Source: JAVBKV01 sp031553885 (GTDB lineage: Bacteria > Bacteroidota > Bacteroidia > Bacteroidales > Azobacteroidaceae). From it: a stretch of 64,000 bases of DNA. Shown one piece after another: positions 6,932 through 16,666 of this stretch. A model generated the notes under the pieces. It did no database searches. It was given only the letters and a program-made list of their open reading frames with translations, and was not told the origin of the DNA. The number at the start of each line of letters is the position of its first letter. The first letter of the stretch is position 1. The position numbers were made by a program, and so were the translations under genes. The DNA is taken from NCBI GenBank assembly GCA_031553885.1, contig JAVBKV010000041.1, positions 1 to 64,000 on the forward strand. The letters run 5' to 3'.

Positions 6932-8608
6932 TCAGAACTTGGATAAAAACTCATCTAAACTATCCGATTCTTCCTGAAGATTGAACCTCTCCTTTTTCAT
7001 CCGGGTCTTTCTCTTTGTAATACTGGTTTTGGAAATGCAGTAAATATCGGAAAGATCCTGCAGGGAAATGTTGATTTTCAGCAGGCAACAAAACGCAATG
7101 TCTTCTGTGGAAAGATCGGGATACGACTCTTTTAACCGGGAAACAAATCCGTCGTAAGCATCATTGACCGTTTGGATCAATTCCTCCCATTCCGACTCAT
7201 CCAGGTTGATTTTTTTATTGGGTTCTTTAGCGGAATTTTTGTTTCTCTCCAATGAAGGTATTTTAACCGATAACGACATTTTACGGAACAGGGATTCACG
7301 CATCACCGCTTCTTTTTCCCTTAACCGGCTCAGTTCATTTTCCTGTTTCAACAGGAGGTTCTCATGTTCGGCCAAACGGGCCTGATTTTTCAGCAGAACT
7401 TCCCGTTGCGTCTGTTCCCGGATTCTTTTTTTCTTTTGCTCTTTCATGAAGAGAGCAATAAGTATCAGGGAAACAATAATGAAAACCAAAGCTCCGGTAA
7501 GCAGGTAGATTTCACGCTGCTTTTTGGCTAATTTTAATTCGTTATTTTCGTTCTTCAGTTTTTCTTCCTGGTATTTCTGATTAAGGAATGATGCATCTAT
7601 GGAACTGTAGCTATTCTCCCATAAATCATTGGAATTCGAGCGTTTAAAATAAGCCTGTTGGAAATCGCCGGTAATTTTATACAATTCGGCTAAGAGGGCA
7701 TAGGCCCGGATCGGAACGAGTTGATTTTCTGAAGATTCAGCGGCTCGTTGCAGGTAAATACGGGCCGAATCCAACTGATTGAGGGCCAGAAATACTTCTC
7801 CTTTTGTTAAGTTAAACAGGCCGATGTCTTTCCGGGAGAAACGGTTTTGGATGCTTTCTTCAGTGTGTATCAGAGCCTCTTTGTAGTTTCCCTGGTCAAG
7901 CAGTATTTGTGCGATTTCATTACTTATCTGGCTGTACGTCCGTTCCTGGAGATTGGGTATCTCCAGTATTTTCCGGTAATAAACGATTGCAGAATCGGTC
8001 TGGTTCAGTTGTGAATGGATGGATGCAGCCTGGTAAAGATAATTATACTTATCCTGATTGCCTAATTCCTGGAGAAGTCCTTTTTTACTGAAATGCAATG
8101 CTTTTTCACGGTCCTCTTTCTGCAGATAAGCATTGGCAATTGAATAATCGATAAATATTTCACTTTTTTTATCCGGAATCAGTGCATTTAATGTACGGAA
8201 TTCCATTAACCGGTTAATGGTAGAGTCTGGTTGTTTCAGGAATAAATTGGCTCTCCCCGAAAAAAACAATTCCTGCATCAGAAGGGTGGTATCACCGGCA
8301 TTTCTGTAATAGTTTATCGCGAGATAGCTCAGGGAGTCGGCCTGTTTCCAATGTGTATTCAGATAACCTTCGCACCAGCCTTTAAGCCGGTTGTAATCGG
8401 CCTGCTGTTTTCCTTGTAAAACCTCCGGATTTGAAATTTTTTCAAGAATCAGGGCGGTACTGTCGATATTGGTATACAAGTATCGGTCGGCTTCCGATAA
8501 CAGCTCGTCAACGGATTGTTTATGACATGCCGGCAAAAGAAGTGATGCCAGCAGGACCAGGTAATTCAAAGTAATTTTTCGCCCCTGTAATGCGTGTACC
8601 TTATTCAC
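6932..8608 (-). CDS. TPR-containing, membrane-linked regulator with C-terminal HTH
   Basis: This 558-residue protein has a lipoprotein-like signal (LLLPAC, Cys28), then tetratricopeptide-type helices over about residues 35-330 (repeats such as YLQKEDREKALHFSKKGL). A transmembrane helix follows near 367-388 (LLTGALVFIIVSLILIALFM), then a charged coiled coil. The C-terminal helix-turn-helix lies near 505-545 (LSTEDIAFCCLLKINISLQDL, then SKTSITKRKTRMKKER). This layout is a known Bacteroidota regulator type that senses outside the inner membrane and acts inside. It starts 3 nt after manA and is probably cotranscribed with it, so a role in sugar-related regulation is plausible but inferred. Confidence 0.75.
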   Translation of the reverse strand: MNKVHALQGRKITLNYLVLLASLLLPACHKQSVDELLSEADRYLYTNIDSTALILEKISNPEVLQGKQQADYNRLKGWCEGYLNTHWKQADSLSYLAINYYRNAGDTTLLMQELFFSGRANLFLKQPDSTINRLMEFRTLNALIPDKKSEIFIDYSIANAYLQKEDREKALHFSKKGLLQELGNQDKYNYLYQAASIHSQLNQTDSAIVYYRKILEIPNLQERTYSQISNEIAQILLDQGNYKEALIHTEESIQNRFSRKDIGLFNLTKGEVFLALNQLDSARIYLQRAAESSENQLVPIRAYALLAELYKITGDFQQAYFKRSNSNDLWENSYSSIDASFLNQKYQEEKLKNENNELKLAKKQREIYLLTGALVFIIVSLILIALFMKEQKKKRIREQTQREVLLKNQARLAEHENLLLKQENELSRLREKEAVMRESLFRKMSLSVKIPSLERNKNSAKEPNKKINLDESEWEELIQTVNDAYDGFVSRLKESYPDLSTEDIAFCCLLKINISLQDLSDIYCISKTSITKRKTRMKKERFNLQEESDSLDEFLSKF

Positions 8609-8611
8609 GGA

Positions 8612-9586
8612 TTATCCGATATACGTTTCCAGTAATTTACAATTTTCTTTCATCAACAACGTCGTCAGTCGGCAACTTGCAGGAATCAATGCCGTATCTC
8701 CCTGTTTCATTTCGATGGAATAGCCGTTGTTGTCGGTTAGTCTCAATGCTCCCTGCATGCAGATGTAAATGGTGAATGTATCCCTGTTTTCCAGATGCAT
8801 GACTTCTCCTTGACCGGCTTCGATCAGATTGGTCGTAAAATACGGACAGGCGACTAACTTCTGATGTTCGCTCCTTCCGGGATAGTATTGCAGTTTGTAA
8901 TCGGGATAAACCGTGTAATCGATGGCATCCTTAGCCAGTTCGGTATGTAATTCCCGTGCATTGCCCAGGGCATCTTTACGATTGTAATCGTAAATCCGGT
9001 AGGTAATGTTGGATGTTTGCTGGATTTCAGCGATAAAACATCCGGCACCGATGGCGTGTACCCGGCCTGCCGGAAGGAAAAATACATCACCGGCCTTTAC
9101 CTCGTGTTTTTGTAAGGTATCGATGAAGGTATCGTTTTCCACACTTTTTACATATTCTTCCGGAGTAATCGCTTTGGAAAAACCGGAATACAAGAAGACT
9201 CCCGGTTCTGCCTGTACGATGTACCACATCTCTGTCTTTCCTTTGGAATGATGCCGTTTTTCTGCCAGTTCATCGTTGGGATGTACCTGAATCGATAAGG
9301 CTTCCCGGGCATCGATGAATTTAATGAGCAGGGGAAATGTGGTTCCAAAGCGTTCCACTACCTTTTTTCCCAGCAGTTGTTCGCCGTAACTTTCGATCAA
9401 CTGTTCCAGCGATTGCCCGGCCAACTCGCCGTTGGCTACTACGGAAACATTATCCTGAACATGGGAGACTTCCCAGCTTTCGCCAACCCCTTCCTGTACC
9501 GGCGTAATTCCTTTAAACTTACAAATCTCACTCCCCCCCCAGATAACGGACTTGAGGATGGGCCTGAATATAATTGGATACAACAT
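8612..9586 (-). CDS. manA: Mannose-6-phosphate isomerase, class I
   Basis: This 324-residue zinc enzyme of the type I phosphomannose isomerase family interconverts mannose 6-phosphate and fructose 6-phosphate in the cytoplasm. Metal ligands expected for the family are visible: Gln100 and His102 in IQVHPND, Glu119 in KTEMWYI, and His177 in GRVHAIGAG. The N terminus (YPIIFRPILKSVIWGG) is typical of the short Bacteroidota/Firmicutes form. It lies between glgB and the TPR regulator on the minus strand. An AT-rich spacer with TTAATTCTTAATT-type repeats precedes it, so it may or may not be cotranscribed with glgB. Confidence 0.9.
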   Translation of the reverse strand: MLYPIIFRPILKSVIWGGSEICKFKGITPVQEGVGESWEVSHVQDNVSVVANGELAGQSLEQLIESYGEQLLGKKVVERFGTTFPLLIKFIDAREALSIQVHPNDELAEKRHHSKGKTEMWYIVQAEPGVFLYSGFSKAITPEEYVKSVENDTFIDTLQKHEVKAGDVFFLPAGRVHAIGAGCFIAEIQQTSNITYRIYDYNRKDALGNARELHTELAKDAIDYTVYPDYKLQYYPGRSEHQKLVACPYFTTNLIEAGQGEVMHLENRDTFTIYICMQGALRLTDNNGYSIEMKQGDTALIPASCRLTTLLMKENCKLLETYIG

Positions 9587-9589
9587 TAA

Positions 9590-9656
9590 ATTAAAAAATT
9601 AAGAATTAAGAATTAAAAATTAAGAGTGAAAGCACGGCTTTCTCATTCTTAATTTT
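9590..9656. repeat. AT-rich TTAATTCTTAATT-type spacer
   Basis: The gap between glgB and manA consists of repeated AATTAAGAATTAA units and an inverted TTCTTAATTTTTCATTTTTC portion flanking GAAAGCACGGCTTTC, which can fold into a hairpin. Similar AT-rich units recur at 27472-27497, 42790-42822 and 59745-59770. Confidence 0.5.
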
Positions 9657-11675
9657 TCATTTTTCATTTTTCATTCTCTTCAGTACGATCGCTGTCCGGG
9701 CCGGCAAATAAAGTTTGAGCCATTCCTTTTTTTCTTTTTTGTACAACGGATCGGGAATTGAGAGGTGACGGATGGTTTCATCGATCAGTCCGAATCCTCC
9801 GAATTGCAGGTTGTCAGTGTTAAGAATAGTTTGGTATTCACCCGGAGGAACTAAAAACCCGAATCCGGTAAAGGATCTTTCCGGATTGAAGTTGAATGCA
9901 AAAATCAGGTCGTTTCGCCGGAAAGCCAGCACCTGATCGCCATCACTGTCCCATACTTTCTGGATTGGAGTAGCCTCAAAACGGTTGACGCTTTTGAGCA
10001 GGTGAATCATGGCTTTGTCAAAGTCCCCGAGGTAATGATATTTTAATCCCGGGTTATCAACCAGGCTCCATTGACGGCGGGCATATTTGTACGACCAGCC
10101 GTTGTCCTGCCTTGGAAAATCAATCCATTCGGGATGTCCGAATTCATTTCCCATGAAATTCAGGTATCCTCCGTTAATGGTCGAGGCGGTTATCAGACGG
10201 ATCATTTTGTGCAGGGCGATTCCCCGGTCGACTGTCAGGTTCGGATCATTGACCGACATGTGCCAGTACATTTCCGAATCGATCAGCCGGAAGATAATCG
10301 TTTTATCACCGACCAGGGCCTGGTCGTGGCTTTCTGCATAACTGATCGTTTTTTCATCGCTTCGCCGGTTGGTCGTTTCCCACCAGATAGCGGAAGGATG
10401 CCAGTCCTGATCTTTCTGTTCCTTGATGGTTTTAATCCAGAAATCGGGAATGTTCATAGCCATCCGGTAATCAAAACCGTACCCGCCTTTTTCCACTGCT
10501 ACGGCTAGTCCCGGCATGCCACTGACTTCTTCCGCAATGGTAATCGCATACGGATTGACTTCGTGAATCAGGCGGTTTGCCAGGGTCAGGTAACTGATGG
10601 CGTCGTGATCTTCGTTGCCGTTGTAATAATCCCCGTAGTTGGAAAAACCTTCTCCTAATCCGTGGCTGTAATAAAGCATGGAAGTAACCCCGTCGAAACG
10701 GAAACCGTCGAAATGGTATTCTTCCAGCCAGAATTTACAGTTGGACAACAAGAAGTGAAGGACTTCATTTTTTCCGTAATTGAAACACAGCGAATCCCAG
10801 GCTGGGTGTTCCCGGCGATGATCGTTATGGAAATACTGGTGGTAGGATCCGTCAAACCGTCCGAGTCCTTCGATCTCATTTTTTACAGCATGAGAATGGA
10901 CAATGTCCATAATCACAGCCACTCCGTTTTCATGTGCGGCATCGATCAGTTCTTTCAACTCCTCCGGAGTGCCGAAACGGGAAGAGGCTGCAAAGAAACT
11001 GGAAACATGGTACCCGAATGAACCATAGTAGGGATGTTCCTGAATAGCCATGATCTGGATCGCATTGTATCCTTCGTTGATAATCCGGGGCAATACATTT
11101 TCCCTGAATTCCCGGTAAGATCCTACTTTTTCCTGTTCGGTCGCCATGCCGATATGGCATTCGTAAATGAGCAATGGAGCCGTATTGGGTTTAAATGCCC
11201 TGGTTCTGAATTGGTAAGGATTTTCCGGTTTCCAGACCTGAGCACAGAATATATTTGTTCTTTCGTCTTGAACGACTCTCCGGGTCCAGGCCGGAATTCG
11301 TTCGCCGGAACCACCGTCCCAGTGGACCATGAGTTTGTACAGATCTCCATGATGAATGGCTTCTTCCGGCAACCGGATCTCCCACACTCCGTTTTCCATG
11401 CGTTGGAGGCGGTAATCTTCCGTTTGCTGCCAGTTGCTGAATCCACCGATCATATAGATCGCTGTAGCGTTAGGTGCCCATTCCCTGAAAACCCATCCGT
11501 CAAGAGTCGGATGCAAACCGAAATAAAGATATCCGGATGCAAAATCACCCAGGCTTATTTTCCCTTGCTGGGTCAGTTGTTTTTCCTTGCTTAAAAAGTA
11601 CTTGTAACGACCTTCAATCGCATCCCGGTAGGGTTCGAGCCAGGGGTCATCCTGTATTAACTGGAGTGGAGTCAT
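9657..11675 (-). CDS. glgB: 1,4-alpha-glucan branching enzyme
   Basis: This 672-residue GH13 enzyme makes alpha-1,6 branches in glycogen. Residues about 55-150 form a CBM48 domain (FREWAPNATAIYMIGGFSNW). The catalytic barrel carries region I DIVHSH near 257-262, region II DGFRFDGV with the nucleophile Asp328, region III AEEVSG with acid Glu382, and region IV AESHDQ with Asp451. The C-terminal all-beta domain ends at 672. The length fits the eukaryote-like branching enzymes found in Bacteroidota rather than the longer E. coli form. It lies 17 nt downstream of the YhcH-type gene. The neighbouring manA and GH130 genes point to hexose and glycan handling. Confidence 0.88.
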   Translation of the reverse strand: MTPLQLIQDDPWLEPYRDAIEGRYKYFLSKEKQLTQQGKISLGDFASGYLYFGLHPTLDGWVFREWAPNATAIYMIGGFSNWQQTEDYRLQRMENGVWEIRLPEEAIHHGDLYKLMVHWDGGSGERIPAWTRRVVQDERTNIFCAQVWKPENPYQFRTRAFKPNTAPLLIYECHIGMATEQEKVGSYREFRENVLPRIINEGYNAIQIMAIQEHPYYGSFGYHVSSFFAASSRFGTPEELKELIDAAHENGVAVIMDIVHSHAVKNEIEGLGRFDGSYHQYFHNDHRREHPAWDSLCFNYGKNEVLHFLLSNCKFWLEEYHFDGFRFDGVTSMLYYSHGLGEGFSNYGDYYNGNEDHDAISYLTLANRLIHEVNPYAITIAEEVSGMPGLAVAVEKGGYGFDYRMAMNIPDFWIKTIKEQKDQDWHPSAIWWETTNRRSDEKTISYAESHDQALVGDKTIIFRLIDSEMYWHMSVNDPNLTVDRGIALHKMIRLITASTINGGYLNFMGNEFGHPEWIDFPRQDNGWSYKYARRQWSLVDNPGLKYHYLGDFDKAMIHLLKSVNRFEATPIQKVWDSDGDQVLAFRRNDLIFAFNFNPERSFTGFGFLVPPGEYQTILNTDNLQFGGFGLIDETIRHLSIPDPLYKKEKKEWLKLYLPARTAIVLKRMKNEK

Positions 11676-11692
11676 GGGAATGAGTTATTTAG

Positions 11693-12139
11693 TTAGGCTT
11701 GTACTTTAACAACAATTTTTTTGACTTCGCCTTCTCCTACCAACGGAGCATGGGCGTCTTCCGGAAAGAAAATAACAAATTCTCCGGATTGAAGCGTAAA
11801 ATAAGTGCTGGGTTCATCGTCAAAGAACAGAATGTCTTTTTCTTCATTGAATTCCGATTTCGGCTGAGTACATTCGGGACGGTATTTCCAACCGAAACCT
11901 TCCGCACAGGAAAGAGGAATCTGGATGTCGATGTACCGGTTGTGTACTTCGAGCTTGGCATCTTCTTTCTTTTTAAGCTGGGATTCGTTGATATTGACGA
12001 TCAATGCGTCTCCGTTGACTTGCGTTTTCCCTGCAGCCAGGTTGTTGAAGTCGAGTTTTTTAATATAATCGAAAGCCTCTTTGAAATAAGGATTTACCTG
12101 TTCGTAAAGCGCTGAATGTTGAAGTGAATCGATGATCAT
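11693..12139 (-). CDS. YhcH/YjgK/YiaL (DUF386) family protein
   Basis: This 148-residue cupin-fold protein is related to the beta subunit of evolved beta-galactosidase and to YhcH/NanQ sugar anomerases. The signature segments LEVHNRYIDIQIPLSC, GEFVIFFPEDAHAP and the C-terminal KKIVVKV strand are present. I chose the ATG at 12139 (MIIDSLQHS) because a TACTTTTG promoter box at 12167-12174 would leave any upstream ATG outside the transcript. It is followed closely by glgB. A role in sugar anomer or isomer handling is likely; the precise substrate is not shown. Confidence 0.82.
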   Translation of the reverse strand: MIIDSLQHSALYEQVNPYFKEAFDYIKKLDFNNLAAGKTQVNGDALIVNINESQLKKKEDAKLEVHNRYIDIQIPLSCAEGFGWKYRPECTQPKSEFNEEKDILFFDDEPSTYFTLQSGEFVIFFPEDAHAPLVGEGEVKKIVVKVQA

Positions 12140-12166
12140 AACATGTTGGATTTTATGTTTAAACAA

Positions 12167-12174
12167 CAAAAGTA
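12167..12174 (-). promoter_or_regulatory. TAnnTTTG promoter for YhcH-glgB
   Basis: TACTTTTG on the minus strand, 27 nt before the ATG at 12139. It decides the start of the YhcH-type gene. Confidence 0.5.
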
Positions 12175-12191
12175 ATAATTTTTCAGAGATT

Positions 12192-13289
12192 TTATTTTTT
12201 ATACACAGCCACTGCTACGCGCGAATCAGCGCAACCGTAATACAGCAACCATTGTCCCTTGAAATAAACCAACCCTTCAATAAATACCGTTCCTGCCGGG
12301 TATTGTCCGCTTTTCTCAAAATCATCCTGAGGTACCAGGAAGGGTTTATCCAGCCGGGTTAAAAATTTGGCAGGATCGGCTGCATCAAAAAGAGCTTGTC
12401 CGGCACAGTAGCTGTTGGCCGTATAGTTCGGATCCCGGGTTTCTCCGGATCTGTTCTTTCCGTTGTACAACAACACGATTCCTTTGTCGGTCAGGACAGC
12501 AGGAGGCCCGCATTCCGTCAGGTCGCTATCGAAATAACCATTGCGTGGAGTAAAGGCAAATTTCAATTCATTTTTTTCGTTCAATTGAGGTGTCCAGTCG
12601 ATCAGGTTGTCGGAGGTAGCCACATTCACAAATCGTTCACCCCAATACATCCAGTATTTCCCGTTGATCTTAGCGATCACCTGTTTGCCCTTGACTAATT
12701 TGGTCACAATGGATGCCGATTTAGACGCCATGTTGTAGAAACGGCCATCGTATGCTTTTGCAAAGACAGAACCATGCTTGGTCCAGTTCTTCAAATCCCT
12801 GGAAGTCGCAACCGCCAGACGGGGAGTTTTCCGGTTCCATTGGGTGTACATCATCACGTACATCCCGTCTTCCGTTACTGCAATCCGGGGATCTTCACAT
12901 CCGCCGGGCCATTCCTGTTCTTTCTGGTTGTCATTGTCCGGATAAAAGACCGGAACCGGTTTGCGATCGAAATGAAGCCCATCACTTGAAGAAGCATATC
13001 CCAGACGGGAAGTCCGTTTGCCGATACCTACACCCGTCTTGTCTTCTGCACGATAGAATACAACTACTTTTCCTTTATAAATGGTTGCTCCGGGATTGAA
13101 GGTGTCGTTTGATTCCCAATCTACAGAATCGTTTGTCAATGGACAGAAAAAACGGGTTGTTGTATCCGGAGTGATGATCGGATTGATTCCGGCAGGACGG
13201 ACAAAAGGTCCCAGTGCCCAATCGGTCGGCTGACAGACACTTATTCCGCATGTCGCTGCTAAAAGGAGTGTAAGAAATAGTTGCTTCAT
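12192..13289 (-). CDS. Secreted GH130-type mannoside phosphorylase/hydrolase
   Basis: This 365-residue protein has a signal peptide (MKQLFLTLLLAATCGISVC) and a five-bladed propeller fold of GH130. Typical segments are present: FNPGATIYKGKVVVFYRAED near 85-105, GGCEDPRI near 149-156 and the C-terminal YYGCADSRVAVAVY. The family splits beta-mannosides by phosphorolysis or, in the subgroup acting on beta-1,2-mannan, by hydrolysis. The export signal favours a hydrolase, because phosphate use outside the cytoplasm is less likely, but that is inference. A mannose-6-phosphate isomerase gene lies 2.6 kb away on the same strand, which would fit use of released mannose. Confidence 0.8.
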   Translation of the reverse strand: MKQLFLTLLLAATCGISVCQPTDWALGPFVRPAGINPIITPDTTTRFFCPLTNDSVDWESNDTFNPGATIYKGKVVVFYRAEDKTGVGIGKRTSRLGYASSSDGLHFDRKPVPVFYPDNDNQKEQEWPGGCEDPRIAVTEDGMYVMMYTQWNRKTPRLAVATSRDLKNWTKHGSVFAKAYDGRFYNMASKSASIVTKLVKGKQVIAKINGKYWMYWGERFVNVATSDNLIDWTPQLNEKNELKFAFTPRNGYFDSDLTECGPPAVLTDKGIVLLYNGKNRSGETRDPNYTANSYCAGQALFDAADPAKFLTRLDKPFLVPQDDFEKSGQYPAGTVFIEGLVYFKGQWLLYYGCADSRVAVAVYKK

Positions 13290-13314
13290 GTTTGCTTTAT
13301 TGTTAGCTTAGCGA

Positions 13315-13322
13315 CAAAGATA
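13315..13322 (-). promoter_or_regulatory. TAnnTTTG promoter for GH130 gene
   Basis: TATCTTTG on the minus strand in the 38-nt gap after the TolB-like gene, 25 nt before the ATG at 13289. Confidence 0.5.
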
Positions 13323-13327
13323 TTAAA

Positions 13328-14260
13328 TTAATCCGGTAAATAAGAAACAAAAGCGAAGCATTTACTGTCGGGCGACCAGGAGGCTACATTGATCGTTCCC
13401 TGTCCGCCGAACAGTTTTACTACAGTCCGGGCTTCACCACCTGCGGCCGGCATGATGCTAAGCTCCACCTGTTTCCGGGGCGGGTGATCGCCTGGCTGGA
13501 CATCTCCTTTCCGGTAACTGATGAAAACGACTTTCTTTCCGTCTGGGGAGGGATGAGGAAACCAGGAATTCCGGTTTTCGTCGTGTGTCATCTGTATTTG
13601 TTCACTTCCGTCGGCTTTCATCCGCCAGACTTGCATCAGTCCGCTGCGCACGGAATTGAACCAGATATAGTTTCCGCAGGGTGAATATTCCGGTCCGTCA
13701 TCTAATCCTTCAACGTCGGTAAGCCGGATTTCATTACCTCCTTCAGCAGGAATGATGTATATGTCATAATTACCCTGGCGTTCGGCACAGTAGGATAAGT
13801 ATTTCCCGTCGGGCGACCAGCCGTGCAGGTAACTTGGGGCCATCGGGGTAATCAATGTCGGGGAGCCTCCTTTCAGGGGAAGGGTATAAATCCGGGATTT
13901 TCCGTCTTCTTTTGTTCCGTGGCTGATGGCAATCTTATCTCCGGAAGAAGCCAATACGTGGTCGTTATTGCAACGATCGGCAAATCCGGTGTCGATCTTT
14001 TCGTCCGATGCCGGGTTGTCAATTCTTATTTTATAAAGATGTCCCCGGCTGTTATAAATGAGAAATTTTCCATCTGTAGTCCAGTTGGGCGCTTCGATCA
14101 GGAAAGGGAATTCTTTGACAACCGTACGTTTACCGGTTTCCGTATTGTAAATCTCCAGGCGGCTGACCGGTTGGGTACGATCTTGTGCGGATACTTCCGG
14201 AACAAGCAGCGAAAATACTAGAAAAATTAAGAAAAGCTTTACGGAATTGTGCTGATACAT
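13328..14260 (-). CDS. Secreted TolB-like WD40 beta-propeller protein
   Basis: This 310-residue protein has a signal peptide ending near AQDRTQ and repeated TolB/DPP-IV-like propeller blades, each with the pattern SPDGKYLSY, SPCGNYIWF, SPDGKKVVF and SPDSKCFAF. No peptidase domain follows, so it is the propeller alone. In the family such proteins bind other envelope proteins or sense ligands. It is divergently oriented to the cation antiporter gene and upstream of the GH130 gene on the same strand. The spacing of 38 nt with a promoter box in between means cotranscription is optional. Confidence 0.75.
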   Translation of the reverse strand: MYQHNSVKLFLIFLVFSLLVPEVSAQDRTQPVSRLEIYNTETGKRTVVKEFPFLIEAPNWTTDGKFLIYNSRGHLYKIRIDNPASDEKIDTGFADRCNNDHVLASSGDKIAISHGTKEDGKSRIYTLPLKGGSPTLITPMAPSYLHGWSPDGKYLSYCAERQGNYDIYIIPAEGGNEIRLTDVEGLDDGPEYSPCGNYIWFNSVRSGLMQVWRMKADGSEQIQMTHDENRNSWFPHPSPDGKKVVFISYRKGDVQPGDHPPRKQVELSIMPAAGGEARTVVKLFGGQGTINVASWSPDSKCFAFVSYLPD

Positions 14261-14325
14261 GGTTTTTTAGTATTGGGTTAATGTAAAATCAAAGCATAAA
14301 ATTAGCATCTTTTTTTATAATTAAG

Positions 14326-14333
14326 TACTTTTG
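14326..14333 (+). promoter_or_regulatory. TAnnTTTG promoter for the CPA2 antiporter
   Basis: TACTTTTG, 48 nt before the ATG at 14382, in the divergent gap between the TolB-like gene and the antiporter. Confidence 0.5.
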
Positions 14334-14381
14334 CAATAAAAATAAAGCCAGTAAGCACTTGCCGGCTTGTAATTAGAAAGA

Positions 14382-16619
14382 ATGAGTAAGGGAGGAAGAA
14401 GTTTTGTTTTTTACATCATTATGCTGGTTGTATCCGGCATTTTGATATACGGACTTCTTGAAATGGGTGACCGTTTTGAGGCCACTCATGCTTCTGCTTC
14501 CACCGGGAATGTACAGTATTTCCTGACCCAGGGTTTCAGTATATTTACTCATTCTTTAAAAATGAACATCCAGACTCCGGTGGCCATGTTATTGTTGCAG
14601 GTGATTTCCATTCTTTGCGTCGCCCGGATTTTTGGTTGGTTATTTGTTAAAATGAAACAACCTTCTGTCATCGGGGAAATTGTGGCCGGTATCGTGCTCG
14701 GTCCTTCCGTCCTGGCGCAGGTGATGCCCGATGTATCCGCGTTTCTTTTTACACCCGAGTCGTTAAGTAATATCAATATTCTCAGTCAGATCGGGTTGAT
14801 TCTGTTTATGTTTGCGATAGGGATGGAACTGGATATTTCGGAAGTCCGGAAAAAACTCAGGGAAACGATCGTGATCAGTCATTCCAGCATGATTATTCCT
14901 TTTCTTTTTGGAATGGCTGCAGCTTATTGGACGTATCCGAAATATGCAGCTCATACCACCCCCTTTGTCTCGTATGCCCTTTTTATCGGAATTGCTATGA
15001 GTATTACTGCATTTCCTGTTCTGGCGCGGATTATTCAGGAAAAAGGATTGACCAAATCGCACCTGGGAACCTTGTCATTGGCCAGTGCCGCCAACGGGGA
15101 TGTTACCGCCTGGTGCCTGTTGGCTGTGGTGATCGCAATCGCCCAGTCGGGAACCTTTGTCGGTGCTCTGTATACTGTATTGTTTGCCGCTTTGTTTCTC
15201 CTGTTCATGTTTTATATATTGAAACCCTTCCTGAATATTATAGGAAATATCTACCACAATCAGGAGGTGATTACTAAAACCATCGTAGCTTTCATGATCC
15301 TGATTCTTATTATATCAGCATACGTTACGGAAGTGTTGGGTATTCATGCATTGTTCGGCTCTTTTATTGCAGGTGTGATCATGCCTGCCAACGTGAAATT
15401 CCGGAAGATCATGACGGAAAAAGTAGAAGATGTGTCTTTGTCGCTTTTCTTACCTCTGTTTTTTGTTTCTACCGGCTTGAAAACACAAATCGGCCTGATC
15501 AGTACAAAAGAGGAGTGGCTGGTCTGTGGGATGTTTATTCTGGTGGCCGTGGTAGGAAAAGTTGTTGGAACGACGTTCCCGGCACGGATTACCGGAGAGT
15601 CATGGAAAGACAGCTGGTCAATGGGCGCTTTGATGAATACCCGGGGATTGATGGAGCTGGTAGTGTTAACTATTGGTTATGAAATGGGAATCATACCTCC
15701 GTCCATTTTTGTCATGTTGGTGCTGATGACCCTGGCTACAACGATTATGACCGGTCCTTTTTTGAATTTTATCGACTTTTGTTTTGCCAAAAAAGAGCAG
15801 CCTGTCCGGCCGGTAGTTCACAAATCCGGTGTTTTTCGTGTTCTTCTGTCTTTCGGAAGAACCGGAACCGGGAAAACCATGTTGTCAGTAGCCCACCAGG
15901 TTTTTTCCAAAGGAGAAAAGCCTTGTGAATTGACAGCTCTTCACCTTACAGTAGGAACAGAGGTGAATCCTATTCATACCGAAAATTTTGAAATAAGCAG
16001 CTTTGAGCCGATACTGGAAGAGGCTGACAGGTTGCAAATAAACATTCATACCCGTTACGATATTACGAATGATGCAGGTGCGGAAATTGTCCATATTGTC
16101 AATAATGAAAGTTTTGATTTTTTAATGGTCGGTGCAGGTATCTCAATGTCCACTCTTCCGGAAGATGTCGAAGCGACGAAACATAAATCCTGGTTTTATC
16201 CCGGTGATCTGGTAAAAGACAAAACCCAGGTTTTTATTGAGCAAACTCATGCTCCGGTAGGTATTTTTGTGAATCGGGATTTTGATCGGGCCAGCCAGGT
16301 GATTGTGATTCTGGAAAAACCGAAAGATGTATTTCTTCTTAATTATGCATCCAACCTGATTCGGTCGAATCAGGCTTCGGTTTGTTTGTTCGAAGTGGGA
16401 AATGAATTTGCCCGGAATAAAATTTCCGATAACAAGGTCCGGGAATTCCTGAATTCACATAGACAGGCAACTCTGATCTGCTTGCCGCGGCTTTCCGAGA
16501 AAATTTTACAGCAACACGACTTTATGTTGATCAGTTATCCGACCTGGATGGATATAACCGATTCGGAAAAAGAAGCTTTGCAGTCCATGCCTTCTACGCT
16601 GATCATTCATAAAAAATAA
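14382..16619 (+). CDS. CPA2-family cation:proton antiporter with C-terminal USP-like domain
   Basis: This 745-residue inner-membrane protein has one N-terminal transmembrane segment (residues 7-27) followed by about twelve more over residues 60-460. Hallmarks of the Kef/NhaP-like CPA2 fold are present: QPSVIGEIVAGIVLGPS, the ALFIGIAMSITAFPVLARI stretch, and HALFGSFIAGVIMP. The last 270 residues form a cytoplasmic part similar to universal stress proteins (FRVLLSFGRTGTGKTMLSVAHQ, then FDFLMVGAGISMSTLP). It would exchange K+ or Na+ for protons, perhaps gated by the nucleotide-binding-like domain. It stands before the cytochrome/FGE gene with an 86-nt gap. Confidence 0.85.
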   Translation: MSKGGRSFVFYIIMLVVSGILIYGLLEMGDRFEATHASASTGNVQYFLTQGFSIFTHSLKMNIQTPVAMLLLQVISILCVARIFGWLFVKMKQPSVIGEIVAGIVLGPSVLAQVMPDVSAFLFTPESLSNINILSQIGLILFMFAIGMELDISEVRKKLRETIVISHSSMIIPFLFGMAAAYWTYPKYAAHTTPFVSYALFIGIAMSITAFPVLARIIQEKGLTKSHLGTLSLASAANGDVTAWCLLAVVIAIAQSGTFVGALYTVLFAALFLLFMFYILKPFLNIIGNIYHNQEVITKTIVAFMILILIISAYVTEVLGIHALFGSFIAGVIMPANVKFRKIMTEKVEDVSLSLFLPLFFVSTGLKTQIGLISTKEEWLVCGMFILVAVVGKVVGTTFPARITGESWKDSWSMGALMNTRGLMELVVLTIGYEMGIIPPSIFVMLVLMTLATTIMTGPFLNFIDFCFAKKEQPVRPVVHKSGVFRVLLSFGRTGTGKTMLSVAHQVFSKGEKPCELTALHLTVGTEVNPIHTENFEISSFEPILEEADRLQINIHTRYDITNDAGAEIVHIVNNESFDFLMVGAGISMSTLPEDVEATKHKSWFYPGDLVKDKTQVFIEQTHAPVGIFVNRDFDRASQVIVILEKPKDVFLLNYASNLIRSNQASVCLFEVGNEFARNKISDNKVREFLNSHRQATLICLPRLSEKILQQHDFMLISYPTWMDITDSEKEALQSMPSTLIIHKK

Positions 16620-16666
16620 AGCGCGTTAAAATATGTTAATATGCATTTGTCTATTGCTATAATGTG

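Noticed and set aside
10071..11594. Several plus-strand open frames over glgB
   Set aside because: They are shadows of glgB, whose catalytic motifs are intact throughout.
12140..12169. Upstream ATG for the YhcH-type protein
   Set aside because: The TACTTTTG promoter at 12167-12174 would put that ATG upstream of the transcript.
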